From positions 48,461 to 112,460 of the forward strand of contig NZ_JABAEF010000021.1 of assembly GCF_023701945.1 (NCBI RefSeq): a DNA stretch of 64,000 nucleotides, read 5' to 3'. This document shows, in pieces, positions 17,764 to 26,082 of this stretch. A program made the position numbers and the translations under genes. Below the pieces are notes generated by a model. It made no database searches and was not told where the DNA came from. It saw only the letters and a list, made by a program, of their open reading frames with translations. Numbering within the stretch: the first letter of the stretch is position 1; each line of letters opens with the position of its first letter. Source of the DNA: Rhizobium sp. CG5 (GTDB taxonomy: Bacteria > Pseudomonadota > Alphaproteobacteria > Rhizobiales > Rhizobiaceae).

Positions 17764-19059
17764 TCAGGCCGCCGTCACGCGCCAGATCACGTCGCCGACA
17801 TCATCGGCAACCAGCAGCGAGCCATCCGGGCCGATCTTCACGCCGACCGGGCGGCCGTAGGAGAATTTCTCGTCAGGCGCCAGGAAGCCGGTCAGGATAT
17901 CGCGCGGCGGGCCGGAGGGGCGGCCGTTCTCGAACGGCACGAAGATCACCCGGTAGCCGCTGAGCGTCGAGCGGTTCCACGAGCCGTGCTGGCCGATCAC
18001 CATGCCGTCGGGAAAGCCCGGCAGCGTGCCGGCCGGTAGCCAGCAAAGGCCGAGCGAGGCGGTATGGCCGCCCAGCGCATAGTCGGGGGTCAGCGCCGAT
18101 GCGACCAGCGCTGCATCCTGCGGCACCCGGTCGTCGACGGTCTGGCCCCAGTAGCAGAACGGCCAGCCATAAAAGCCGCCGTCGCGCACCGAAGTGAGAT
18201 AATCCGGCGGCGTTTCGTCGCCAAGCCCGTCGCGCTCGTTGACCACGGTCCACAGCATGTTGGTCGACGGTTCGAAGGCAAGGCCCACCGGATTGCGCAG
18301 GCCGCCGGCAAAGATGCGGTTGGTGCCGGTGGTGAGGTCGAGTTCGTAGATCGCGGCGCGGCCTTCCTCGACCTCCATGCCGTTTTCGGCAATGTTGCTG
18401 AGCGAGCCGACGCCGACATAGAGTTTCGTGCCGTCGCTATTGGCCAAAAGGCTGCGCGTCCAGTGGCCGGCCGGCTTGAAATCGGCGATCTTGCGGCCGG
18501 TCGCCTCGATCCGCGTCGCACCGTCGCTATAGGGATAGGCCACCACGCCGTCGGTATTGCCGACATAGAAGGTGCCGTCGAGCATCGCCATGCCGAAGGG
18601 ATGGTTGAGCCCCTCCATGAACACATGCCGGGTTTCCGCCACGCCGTCGCCGTCCGTGTCGCGCAGCAGCGTGATGCGGTTGGCGCTGACGCCGACGGCG
18701 GCGGCCCGCTTCATCGTCGAGTACATGGCATAATCGAACGGCGTCTTGATGCGGCCGCCATCGACCCCCAGCGCTTCGGCAATCAGCACGTCGCCGTTGG
18801 GCAGGACATGGATCCAGCGCGGGTGCTTCAGGCCCTTGGCAAAGGCATTGACCTTGAGCCCGGGGGCGACCGTCGGCACATGGCCGTCGCTCCAGCCCTT
18901 GGCCGTCGGCATTTTCAAGGTCGGAATGCGTTGCGGCTGGGCCTCGGGAATGGCGGGTGCAGCTCCCACGGCCGGCGCATGCGGGCTTTTCCCCCAGCGC
19001 CGCATGAGGATCATCACGGCACCTATCATGGCAACAATGCGGGCGAAAATATCTGACAT
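17764..19059 (-). CDS. Sorbosone-dehydrogenase-like, probably PQQ-dependent sugar dehydrogenase
   Basis: 431 residues. The start at 19059 is set by GAGGA about 8 bases upstream. An N-terminal membrane anchor (about 5-20) is followed by a six-bladed propeller: GLKHPRWIHVLPNGDVLIAE, LNHPFGMAML, GLRNPVGLAFEP, NERDGLGDETPPDY, and GSWNRSTLSGYRVI near the C-terminus. Related enzymes oxidise aldoses or L-sorbosone in the periplasm with PQQ. It reads in the same direction as the pqq operon 0.6 kb upstream, which supports a PQQ enzyme. The actual sugar is not predictable. Confidence 0.85.
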   Translation of the reverse strand: MSDIFARIVAMIGAVMILMRRWGKSPHAPAVGAAPAIPEAQPQRIPTLKMPTAKGWSDGHVPTVAPGLKVNAFAKGLKHPRWIHVLPNGDVLIAEALGVDGGRIKTPFDYAMYSTMKRAAAVGVSANRITLLRDTDGDGVAETRHVFMEGLNHPFGMAMLDGTFYVGNTDGVVAYPYSDGATRIEATGRKIADFKPAGHWTRSLLANSDGTKLYVGVGSLSNIAENGMEVEEGRAAIYELDLTTGTNRIFAGGLRNPVGLAFEPSTNMLWTVVNERDGLGDETPPDYLTSVRDGGFYGWPFCYWGQTVDDRVPQDAALVASALTPDYALGGHTASLGLCWLPAGTLPGFPDGMVIGQHGSWNRSTLSGYRVIFVPFENGRPSGPPRDILTGFLAPDEKFSYGRPVGVKIGPDGSLLVADDVGDVIWRVTAA

Positions 19060-19243
19060 GCCGTCTATCCTCTTCAAGCTCTTTGCGCGGACCATAGCCG
19101 ATGGCCGGTCTGCTTGGAACTGACGAAGCGCAGCTTTTTGCAGGTGCCGCGCAGGCGGCAATAGCCCGTCTTGCGGACACGGCTTTACGGCCGTCGACGG
19201 GCAGCCGACGGGCCTTTGTTTCGTCTGGGTCGGGTCGCTTGGA

Positions 19244-19534
19244 CTACTTGTTCTTCAGCAGCCAGATCTTGCCGGCCATGGTGATCTCGTGGGCATCCTC
19301 TTCGAGGACTTCCGACAGATTGCGGCGCTGCAGGAAGCCAAGCGCGCGCAGCTCGTCCACGGTCGTGTTGGTCAGGAACTTGACCTTTTGCGGCCGTTCC
19401 TTGAAGCGGTCGGTGCGGGCATAGGTGATGCCGGCGTTCTCGTGCGTCCACCGCTTGGCGGGCTGGGGAAAGAGGTCGCCATCATTGGCAAGTTTCAACC
19501 CGCGGATTTGGGTCGGTGTCAGCTCGATCATCAT
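19244..19534 (-). CDS. Small conserved-looking protein of unknown function
   Basis: 96 residues if started at the paired ATG ATG at 19534, which has AAGGA about 5 bases upstream; an in-frame start at 19666 would add 44 residues without a good ribosome site. Sequence such as MIELTPTQIRGLKLANDGDL, RTDRFKERPQKVKFLTN and ITMAGKIWLLKNK suggests a small helical protein that may bind nucleic acid, but I cannot name a family. It lies between pqqE and the sugar-dehydrogenase gene on the same strand, with gaps of 183 and 184 bases, so it is probably its own unit. Confidence 0.65.
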   Translation of the reverse strand: MMIELTPTQIRGLKLANDGDLFPQPAKRWTHENAGITYARTDRFKERPQKVKFLTNTTVDELRALGFLQRRNLSEVLEEDAHEITMAGKIWLLKNK

Positions 19535-19717
19535 GTGTCCTTGAGAGGTTTTAAAAGGGGCCGGGCCGTGAAAGAACGGCTCAATAAAGGCGCCTGTCGC
19601 GTATCGTAGCTTCTCGGTATCAGATAACCCCACCCAATTACTAGGTTGAACGGCCTTATTTCTCATGCAAATGGCGGTTCTTGGGGCAAGAAGAGCCTAA
19701 ACAGCCCGGATTTATGC

Positions 19718-20833
19718 CTATCGCCCGCGATAGACGAAGGCCGCAGGCACCGCCAGCCCGTCCTCTTCGGCCTGCGTGGCAAGCGTCCCATGCAGCGGCG
19801 CATGCTGGCAGACCGGGTCGACGGCGGCCGGATCGCCGGCAAGCGCCATGGCCTGGCAGCGGCAGCCGCCGAAATCGATATGCTTGCGGGCGCAGCTGCG
19901 GCAGGGCTCCTGCATCCAGCCGTCGCCGCGATAGGCATTGAAGGCCTGGCCGCCATACCAGATCTCGGCAAGCGGCGTCTGGCGCACATCGTCGAACTGC
20001 AAGCCCTTAATCGTCTCGGCGGCGTGGCAGGGCAGCACGCGTCCTGAAGGGGTGATGTTGAGGCCCGTCCGCCCCCAGCCGCCCATGCAGGCTTTCGGAT
20101 AGCGCGAGTGATGATCGGCCGGCACATAATCGATCACCAGCACGCCTTCGTGCCGGCGGCGCGCCGCCTCGACAAAGTCATTGGCCGACAGCACCTGCTC
20201 GCGCGTCGGCATCAGCGCCTGGCGGTTGCGCTCGGCCCAGCCGTGAAACTGCACCGTTGCGATTTCGATGCGCCGCGCCCCAAGCGCGATCGCCAGTTGT
20301 ACCATGCTTTCCAGCTCGTCCATGTTCTGCTTGTGGCAGACGGCATTGACGGTCAGCGGAATGCCGCTCACATGGGTCCAGCCGGCCACCGCCATCTTGC
20401 GGGCGTAGCCGCCGGCATAACCGCCGACCCGATCGGCTTTGTCCGGCGTCACGCCCTGGATCGACAGCTGCAGATGGTCGAGCCCCGCGTCGGCCAGCGC
20501 GCCGATGCGCGCCTCGGTCAGCCCGACGCCCGAGGTGATCAGGTTGGTATAGAGCCCGAACCCGGATGCAGCCCGGGTCAGCTCGACCAGATCGCGCCGC
20601 GACGCCGGCTCGCCGCCGGAGAGATGCAGATGCAGCACGCCGAGAGCGGCGGCCTGCCGGAACACCTCGATCCAATCCTCGGTCGAAAGCTCGTTTGCAC
20701 TTTCAGTCAGCTCCAGCGGATTGGAGCAATACGGACAGGCCAACGGACAGCGATGGGTCAGTTCCGCCAGCAGGGCGATCGGCGGCGGCGCTTGATGGGT
20801 GGCAAAGCGTTCGGGGGCCGGATGTTCGGTCAT
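19718..20833 (-). CDS. pqqE: PQQ biosynthesis radical SAM enzyme PqqE
   Basis: 371 residues. The radical SAM motif CPLACPYC (Cx3Cx2C) is at about residues 32-39, followed by LHLSGGEPASRRDL. The C-terminus has the SPASM iron-sulfur cysteines (CMGGWGRTGLNITPSG, LPCHAAE, PCRSCARKHIDFGGCRCQA). It crosslinks Glu and Tyr of PqqA, the first step to PQQ. The ATG at 20833 overlaps the pqqD stop in ATGA. An open frame extends far upstream but that part is antisense-frame overlap with pqqD and pqqC and is not coding. Confidence 0.96.
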   Translation of the reverse strand: MTEHPAPERFATHQAPPPIALLAELTHRCPLACPYCSNPLELTESANELSTEDWIEVFRQAAALGVLHLHLSGGEPASRRDLVELTRAASGFGLYTNLITSGVGLTEARIGALADAGLDHLQLSIQGVTPDKADRVGGYAGGYARKMAVAGWTHVSGIPLTVNAVCHKQNMDELESMVQLAIALGARRIEIATVQFHGWAERNRQALMPTREQVLSANDFVEAARRRHEGVLVIDYVPADHHSRYPKACMGGWGRTGLNITPSGRVLPCHAAETIKGLQFDDVRQTPLAEIWYGGQAFNAYRGDGWMQEPCRSCARKHIDFGGCRCQAMALAGDPAAVDPVCQHAPLHGTLATQAEEDGLAVPAAFVYRGR

Positions 20834-21153
20834 CGGACGATCTCCAGCAGACGGCGGTTGGAGAATTCGCGGATAAAGGCGATCACGTCGGCCAGCACCT
20901 GATCCTGTGGCGCCTCGAACTGCCGGGCAAAACCCTCGGCAATCGCCGCCAGATCGCGGGTCCCGTCGAGCGCCTTGACGATGGCAACGGCGATCTCGTC
21001 CAGCGCCAAAGCCCGCTCCGGCGCCAGCAGCACGGTCTGGCCGCGCACCGGATCCTCGCGCAACCGCACGCCGCGCGCCAGCCGGGCGACGGTGGCACCG
21101 CTGACGGCAACCGGGTCCGGGGTGCTTGCGGTCTTGGCCAGGGGATCGCTCAT
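20830..21153 (-). CDS. pqqD: PQQ biosynthesis peptide chaperone PqqD
   Basis: 107 residues, a RRE-type peptide carrier that binds PqqA and presents it to PqqE. The pattern LARGVRLREDPVRGQTVLLA, then ALDEIAVAIVKALDG and VLADVIAFIREFSNRRLL fits PqqD well. The N-terminus (MSDPLAKTASTPDPV) is a disordered extension. Start overlaps the pqqC stop by 4 bases (ATGA) and the stop overlaps the pqqE start by 4 bases, so the three genes are translationally coupled. Confidence 0.94.
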   Translation of the reverse strand: MSDPLAKTASTPDPVAVSGATVARLARGVRLREDPVRGQTVLLAPERALALDEIAVAIVKALDGTRDLAAIAEGFARQFEAPQDQVLADVIAFIREFSNRRLLEIVR

Positions 21154-21929
21154 TCCGCCGCTCCGCGCATCGAATTCTCGTCGATCTCGCCGGTGACGCC
21201 TTCGTGTCCGTCCCAGCCGCCGGGCGGCAGCCGGGCCGGTGCCACATAGGCCGAATGCAGCGTGTCGAGCTGCGACCACAGCACATCCGTCTTGAAGGTG
21301 AGGGCTGCGGCGGCGGCATCCTGCTTTTCCAGCGTGTCGGCATGGTCGAGCACGAAACTGAGCCCGAAGGCCACATCGTCCGGCGCCTCGTTGAGCCGCT
21401 GGCGGAAGTAAGACAGCGCCTGGTCGTCGGCAAAGGCATAGTGCTGCAAAAGCCCGGCAATGCGGTTGGTGTGGATGGCCGGGGCAAACATTTCGGTCAG
21501 CGACGAGGCCACCGCCTCCAGCAAGGGTTTCTCCCGGACGAAATGCACATAGGCATCGACGGCAAAGCGCGTGCCGGCCAAGACGCCGCGGGTCGAGGCG
21601 ACATAGTCCGGATCGAGCCCGACCGCCTCGGCCAGCTTCAGCCAGCGGCGGATACCGCCGCCGTCGGATAGCCCGCCGTCATGATCGTCGATGCGGCTGC
21701 GCCAGATGCGCCGGAGCTGCGGATCCTCGCAGCGCGACAGGAAGGCGGCGTCCTTCATCGGAATGCGGCTCTGGTAATAATAGCGGTTGATCACCCAGGC
21801 GCGCACCTGCGTCATCGAACAGCCGCCGCCATGCAGCATCTGGTGGAACGGATGCTTGTCGTGATAGCGCGCCGCGCCGATGGCCCGCAGCCGCGCCTCG
21901 AACGTGTTTCTGTCAGGGGCAGGCTGCAA
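21150..21929 (-). CDS. pqqC: Pyrroloquinoline-quinone synthase PqqC
   Basis: 259 residues. PqqC performs the last eight-electron oxidation and ring closure to PQQ using oxygen and no metal. Signature segments: RYHDKHPFHQMLHGGGC (about 21-37), RYYYQSRIPMKDAA and SRIDDHDG. The start codon is TTG at 21929, decided by GGAGGTGA about 3 bases upstream inside the end of pqqB; the genes overlap by 17 bases. Confidence 0.95.
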   Translation of the reverse strand: MQPAPDRNTFEARLRAIGAARYHDKHPFHQMLHGGGCSMTQVRAWVINRYYYQSRIPMKDAAFLSRCEDPQLRRIWRSRIDDHDGGLSDGGGIRRWLKLAEAVGLDPDYVASTRGVLAGTRFAVDAYVHFVREKPLLEAVASSLTEMFAPAIHTNRIAGLLQHYAFADDQALSYFRQRLNEAPDDVAFGLSFVLDHADTLEKQDAAAAALTFKTDVLWSQLDTLHSAYVAPARLPPGGWDGHEGVTGEIDENSMRGAAE

Positions 21930-22827
21930 GGGTCACCTCCATTCCGTCATGGCCGATTTGGAACCCGTGCGCCGCGACGAGGTCGCGTTCCGGTCCCGCC
22001 TGCCAGATCGGGTTGGTATTGTTGATATGCACATAGATTGTCCGGCCGATCGACAGCGCCGACAGGGCCGACAGGCTGCCGCCCGCCCCATGGATCGGCA
22101 TATGCCCCATGCGCCGCCCGGTCTTTGTCCCGACGCCGGCGGCGATCATGTCGGCATCGTTAAACACCGTGCCGTCGAAAAACAGCAGATCGGCGCCGTC
22201 AAGCCGGGTTGCCAACGCCTCCGGCAGGGCGCCGCAGCCGGGAATGTAATAGGCGCGCCGCGTGCCGAGCCGGAATTCGACGCCGACGGTCTGATCGGTC
22301 TGCTGGTCGAGCTGCAGATCGGCGGTCTCAAGATAGAGCGGCACCTTGCCGGGCACGGCAAACAGCTGGATCTCCAGCCCCGGCAGGGGCGAAAACGGCG
22401 TATCGAGGGCAACCACCGACTGCCGCACGAAGGCGGGGTCCAGCACCTGGAAGACAGGGTTCTGCCGCAGCGTGTCGCTCAGCGCCGGTGTCGCATAGAG
22501 CGTGAAACCCTGCTTCTCGCGCAGCGTCAGCAGGCCGGCGATGTGATCCACGTCGCCATTGGTGATCACCACGCTTGAGATCGGACTGTCGCGCAAGTCC
22601 CGCGGATGCAGACAGGCATTTTGCTCGACCTGCGCACGCAGGTCCGGCGAGGCGTTGAACACCACCCAGCGCTCGCCATCGAGGCTGACGGCCAGGGACG
22701 ATTGCGTCTGGGGTTTGACGCCTGACGAAGGATCGCGCGCCGCCACGCAATTGCGACAGCCGCAATTCCATTGCGGCAGGCCACCGCCGGCCGCTGCGCC
22801 GAGCACGAGGAAACGCGCCTCCGCCAT
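21913..22827 (-). CDS. pqqB: PQQ biosynthesis protein PqqB
   Basis: 304 residues, metallo-beta-lactamase fold. GAAAGGGLPQWNCGCRNC (about 10-27) is the PqqB signature with a likely structural zinc site, and TNGDVDHIAGLL is the variant metal motif of the family. GHMPIHGAGG and YVHINNTNP lie near the active site. PqqB hydroxylates the crosslinked Glu-Tyr dipeptide (established for the family). It starts 24 bases after pqqA. Confidence 0.96.
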   Translation of the reverse strand: MAEARFLVLGAAAGGGLPQWNCGCRNCVAARDPSSGVKPQTQSSLAVSLDGERWVVFNASPDLRAQVEQNACLHPRDLRDSPISSVVITNGDVDHIAGLLTLREKQGFTLYATPALSDTLRQNPVFQVLDPAFVRQSVVALDTPFSPLPGLEIQLFAVPGKVPLYLETADLQLDQQTDQTVGVEFRLGTRRAYYIPGCGALPEALATRLDGADLLFFDGTVFNDADMIAAGVGTKTGRRMGHMPIHGAGGSLSALSALSIGRTIYVHINNTNPIWQAGPERDLVAAHGFQIGHDGMEVTLAACP

Positions 22828-22851
22828 CGCCTCGTGCTCCGCTAAGACAGA

Positions 22852-22947
22852 CTAGAACAGCACGGGCTCGTCGCCGTCGGCCGGTGCATACCGGTTGATT
22901 TCCATGCCGCAGCTGACCTCGACGAATTTAGGGGCATTCCATTTCAT
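22852..22947 (-). CDS. pqqA: PQQ precursor peptide PqqA
   Basis: 31 residues: the ribosomal peptide from which PQQ is made. Glu16 and Tyr20 (EINRY) form the ExxxY pair crosslinked by PqqE. The ATG at 22947 is chosen because GGGAGGA lies 7 bases before it; another ATG two codons upstream is too close to that site. First gene of pqqABCDE; its promoter must lie in 22948-23140. Confidence 0.95.
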   Translation of the reverse strand: MKWNAPKFVEVSCGMEINRYAPADGDEPVLF

Positions 22948-23143
22948 GGTCATTCCTCCCAAGGTTGAACGCACGCTTGATGTCCCTTGCCAAGCGGCAA
23001 GAGCCTGTGCCCGACAGATCGGGCAGTTCACGGCCGGACACTCCTCCAAGCAGGACCGATGCTATCCGCTGCCGTCCAACACCGGCAACACAGCCAAACG
23101 TATCGGTTTTGACGGTGATGGGAAACGCTTCGATATGTGGTTA

Positions 23144-23310
23144 CCCCCCTCTGCCTTGCCGGGCATCTCCCCCTCACGGGGGGAGATCCGCTGGAGCCGC
23201 TGGCAACATCAGTCCACGGTCAAGCAATGCTTCGCTGTCGACCGGTTGAGACGTTACCGCGAGTCAATCTCCCCCCTTGAGGGGGAGATGCCCGGCAGGG
23301 CAGAGGGGGG
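23144..23310. repeat. Palindromic intergenic element with CCCCCCTCTG ends, copy 1
   Basis: The 408-base gap 22948-23355 holds the pqq promoter region and this 167-base element. Left end CCCCCCTCTGCCTTGCCGGG followed by CATCTCCCCCTCACGGGGGGAGAT; right end ATCTCCCCCCTTGAGGGGGAG then ATGCCCGGCAGGGCAGAGGGGGG, a nearly perfect inverted copy of the left. A second copy is at 27351-27528. Confidence 0.85.
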
Positions 23311-23355
23311 CGAACTGGCTCCACGGCGGACTGTAGAGCGACAGACGCGAACACC

Positions 23356-24043
23356 CTAATCCGCCGGCTCGTCCTGAACCGCCAGATTATACTCCGGCCA
23401 TTTCCCCTCCGGGACTTCCTCGCCGAGCGTGAACTCAAACGCCGTGACGGTCTCGGCCTCGCCGGTCTGGCAGGTATAGCGCAGGGCGAACCAGTGGTTG
23501 GCGATGCGGATCGCGGCGCCCTTGGCGGTCAGCACCGTGCCGGCCAGCTTGGTGTCGGCAAAGGTATAGGCAGGCCACCACGAAATCCGGCTGCAGGGCC
23601 CTGTTCCACTGGTGAACCTGCTCCATCGCCTCGAGATTGCAGGTCTGGATGATCTTTTCGTCGCGCGCCAATTGGCCAAGGCCGAGGCGGGCCTTGCTGC
23701 TGCGCGGATCGGCAAGGCGCTTCGCTGAATAGAGGGTCTTGGCCTTGACGGACTGACCGGCCTGCGGTGCCGGGTCGGGCGTAGGCGTAGGCGTAGGCGT
23801 AGGCGTAGGCGTAGGCGGTGGCGGCGGATCCGGGACCGGCGCGCTCGGTGGTTCCGTCGTGGGAGCAAGGAGCGGCGGTGCGGAGACGATCTCGACGCTG
23901 ACGCTGTCTTCCGGCGGCACGGATGGCGCCTCGGGCAGGGGCAGGGACAGCAGAACCGCTGCGAGGGAGAGATGCAGCAGCAGGGCTGCCGCAAGGCTCC
24001 ATCGCAGGGTCTTGGTGTCTGGCTTGAGCGGCTCGCGCCGCAT
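23356..24043 (-). pseudogene. DUF930 family gene broken by a frameshift
   Basis: Read in two frames, the protein is continuous. From 24043 it runs: N-terminal membrane anchor (about 15-35), Pro-rich (TP)n linker, then ARLGLGQLARDEKIIQTCN and QVHQWNRALQPDFVVA. At about 23568-23575 the frame jumps, and YTFADTKLAGTVLTAKG through TVTAFEFTLGEEVPEG follows in the other frame to a stop at 23356. The junction contains AGGCAGGC, a 4-base tandem duplication; with one copy the frame is whole. Anchor, linker and periplasmic domain resemble DUF930/TonB-like proteins. Either a real recent mutation or a sequencing error. It follows bioY after 32 bases. Confidence 0.8.
23778..23813. repeat. Six tandem copies of GGCGTA in the Pro-rich linker
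   Basis: Six perfect GGCGTA units (TACGCC on the coding strand) encode a repeated Thr-Pro linker. Unit loss or gain would change linker length in steps of two residues without a frameshift. It lies in the frameshifted DUF930 gene. Confidence 0.9.
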
Positions 24044-24075
24044 CGGCTAAAGCGGGGCGGACCGCCTGTTGATCG

Positions 24076-24639
24076 TCAGGCGCGCGACGGCAGCAAGGGA
24101 TAGCCGACCATCACGGCGCGGCCGGCGAGGCCCGCAATGACGGCTTTCAGGAGATCGCCCGGAACGAAGGCCAGCGAACCGTAAAATGCCTTGGAAAGCC
24201 CAAGGCCGGCGCCGAAGGCGAGATAGCCGATGCCGCACAGATAAAGCACGAACACGCCGCCGATCATGGCGGCTGCGATGAAGCCAAGCGTCTGCGGCAG
24301 CGCCTGGCGGCTGAAGCCCGCAAAGCGTTCGGCAATCAGGCCGGTCACGAAGGCGGCCGGCACCCAGCCGATCAGGAAGCCGACGGTCGGGCCGGCAAAC
24401 ACCGGCAGGCCGCCGCGCCCGCCCGACAGCACCGGCAGGCCGATCGCCACCAGCAGGATGACCAGCACAGGCGCCAGCGCGCCGCGTTTGGCGCCGAGGA
24501 TCACGCCGGCCAGCATGACACCGAGCGATTGCGCGGTGATCGGCACCGCGGCGAAGCCGAGCGTGATCGGCGGCACGAGGCCAAGGGCGACAATGATTGC
24601 GGCAAAAAGCGAAATGAGAACGAGGTCACGGGTCGTCAT
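24076..24639 (-). CDS. bioY: Biotin transporter S component BioY
   Basis: 187 residues, six membrane helices. The BioY pattern VPITAQSLGVMLAGVILGAKRGALAP (shown in parts: PITAQSLGVMLAG, then ILGAKRGALAP) binds biotin; GGRGGLPVFAGPTVGFLIGW follows. The ATG at 24639 is preferred (GGGAG about 7 bases upstream) over an in-frame start 28 codons earlier inside bioN. It is the last intact gene of bioM-bioN-bioY. Confidence 0.95.
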   Translation of the reverse strand: MTTRDLVLISLFAAIIVALGLVPPITLGFAAVPITAQSLGVMLAGVILGAKRGALAPVLVILLVAIGLPVLSGGRGGLPVFAGPTVGFLIGWVPAAFVTGLIAERFAGFSRQALPQTLGFIAAAMIGGVFVLYLCGIGYLAFGAGLGLSKAFYGSLAFVPGDLLKAVIAGLAGRAVMVGYPLLPSRA

Positions 24640-24670
24640 GCAAATCTCCCAAATTATCCCCAGCCAAGCC

Positions 24671-25273
24671 TCATTGGCCGCGAATGCCGCGGGCGTCAAT
24701 GGCGGCGGCAATGTTATCCGCATCCTTCAGCGTCAGAATCATCAGCGGCCCGAGCATGGTCAGCGGCCGCACGGCGAGCCCGCGTGCCCGGTGCGCTTCG
24801 CGGATCGCCTCATAGCGCGAAAGGATCTCCGGCACGAAACGCAGCACCAGACCGACCGCAAGGCCGATATCGGCCGCCTTGATCAGGCCGATCTTTTCCA
24901 GCGGCGCTGCGGCTTTCGTCACCGTGTCGATGAACTGGCCGATCGTCGTCGTGGCGGTGACCGAGGCTGCCATAAACACCAGCGCCGTCAGCCGCAGCAC
25001 GGTGACGATTGCCTCTTCGCGCGAGGTGAAGATCAGGTTGAACAGCGCCACCAGCACGATAGTGGCCAGCACCGCTTTCAAGGGCTGAAGCGCGGCGCGC
25101 AGCGACCGGTGGAGATTGAAATAGACCAGCGCTGCGGCGAGCAGGGCAGGGCCGAGCAGCGCCGGGTTGCGCGTGAAAAACAGCGCCAGCGCCAGGACGG
25201 CGAGGCCACCGAGCTTGAGCTTGGGCGACAGACGGTAGAGAAAGCCGCTGCCACCGACATAGAGCGATTTCAT
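24671..25273 (-). CDS. bioN: Energy-coupling factor membrane subunit BioN
   Basis: 200 residues, an EcfT-type membrane protein with four to five helices. The two coupling helices carry the A-R-G signatures EAHRARGL and AIDARGIRG that bind the ATPase. Starts inside the bioM stop codon (ATGA overlap), so the subunits are translationally coupled. Confidence 0.93.
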   Translation of the reverse strand: MKSLYVGGSGFLYRLSPKLKLGGLAVLALALFFTRNPALLGPALLAAALVYFNLHRSLRAALQPLKAVLATIVLVALFNLIFTSREEAIVTVLRLTALVFMAASVTATTTIGQFIDTVTKAAAPLEKIGLIKAADIGLAVGLVLRFVPEILSRYEAIREAHRARGLAVRPLTMLGPLMILTLKDADNIAAAIDARGIRGQ

Positions 25274-25965
25274 GAGTGCGCGATCTCCCGGTAATGGGCC
25301 ACCGCCGGACGCCCCGGACCGTCAAACACCGGGCGGCCCTCGTGAAACACCAGCACGCGTGCAAAATCCTCGACCAGCGCCAGATCATGGCTGATCACCA
25401 CCGCCTGTTGGCTCAGTCCTGCAATGGCCTGCTCCACCATGCTGCGGTTTTTCAGGTCCAGCTGGTTGGTCGGCTCGTCGAACAGGATCAGCTTCGGCTC
25501 GGTCACCACCACGGCGGCCAGCGCCGCCAGCTGCAATTCGCCGCCCGACAGTTCATGCGGCCGGCGCTCGGCCAGATGCACGATGCCGAAGCGCGCCATC
25601 ACGGCATCGACCCGGGCATTCGTCTCGTAAACGCTCAGCCCCTGCGGTTTCAGCCCGAGCGCTATGTCGTCGCGGATCAGCGGCAGGATGATCTGGTTGG
25701 CGGGGTTCTGGAAGATGAAACCGGTCGCGCCGCGCAAAAGCTTCTCGTCCTTGACCGTATCCAGCCCGTCCAGCGTCACCCGGCCGACGCTCGGCTTCAG
25801 CAGCCCATTGATCAGCCGCGCAAAGGTGGTCTTGCCGGAGCCGTTCAGCCCGATCACGCCAATGCGCGGCTCCTCGAGCACCAGCGTCAGCGGCTGCAGC
25901 ACCGTCCGCTTCTCGAAATCCACCCCGGCACCCTCAAAACTGATCCGCAAGCCTTTGATCCTCAC
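25270..25965 (-). CDS. bioM: Biotin transporter ATPase BioM
   Basis: 231 residues. ABC ATPase motifs: Walker A GLNGSGKTT (about 39-47), Q-loop FIFQNPANQ, signature LSGGELQLAA, Walker B LILFDEPTNQLD and switch His in VISHDLAL. The start is GTG at 25965. It drives biotin uptake with BioN and BioY. Divergent from the YcaQ-like gene across a 117-base gap; a BioR site was looked for there and not found convincingly. Confidence 0.94.
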   Translation of the reverse strand: MRIKGLRISFEGAGVDFEKRTVLQPLTLVLEEPRIGVIGLNGSGKTTFARLINGLLKPSVGRVTLDGLDTVKDEKLLRGATGFIFQNPANQIILPLIRDDIALGLKPQGLSVYETNARVDAVMARFGIVHLAERRPHELSGGELQLAALAAVVVTEPKLILFDEPTNQLDLKNRSMVEQAIAGLSQQAVVISHDLALVEDFARVLVFHEGRPVFDGPGRPAVAHYREIAHS

Positions 25966-26082
25966 ATTACGTCCCGGCCTCTATAGACCGGCGGGCGGGG
26001 GAAGGGAATTGGCATACCTTCACGGTTGATAAACGCGCCAACCGCATTGAACAAATCAAGAACATCCGCTAGGCTCAGATCC

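Noticed and set aside
20834..21487. Upstream extension of the pqqE frame
   Set aside because: Overlaps pqqD and pqqC completely; pqqE proper starts at 20833 in the ATGA overlap.
25966..26082. Possible BioR operator near bioM
   Set aside because: Only a CTATAG core is present; the TTATMTATAA consensus is not met.
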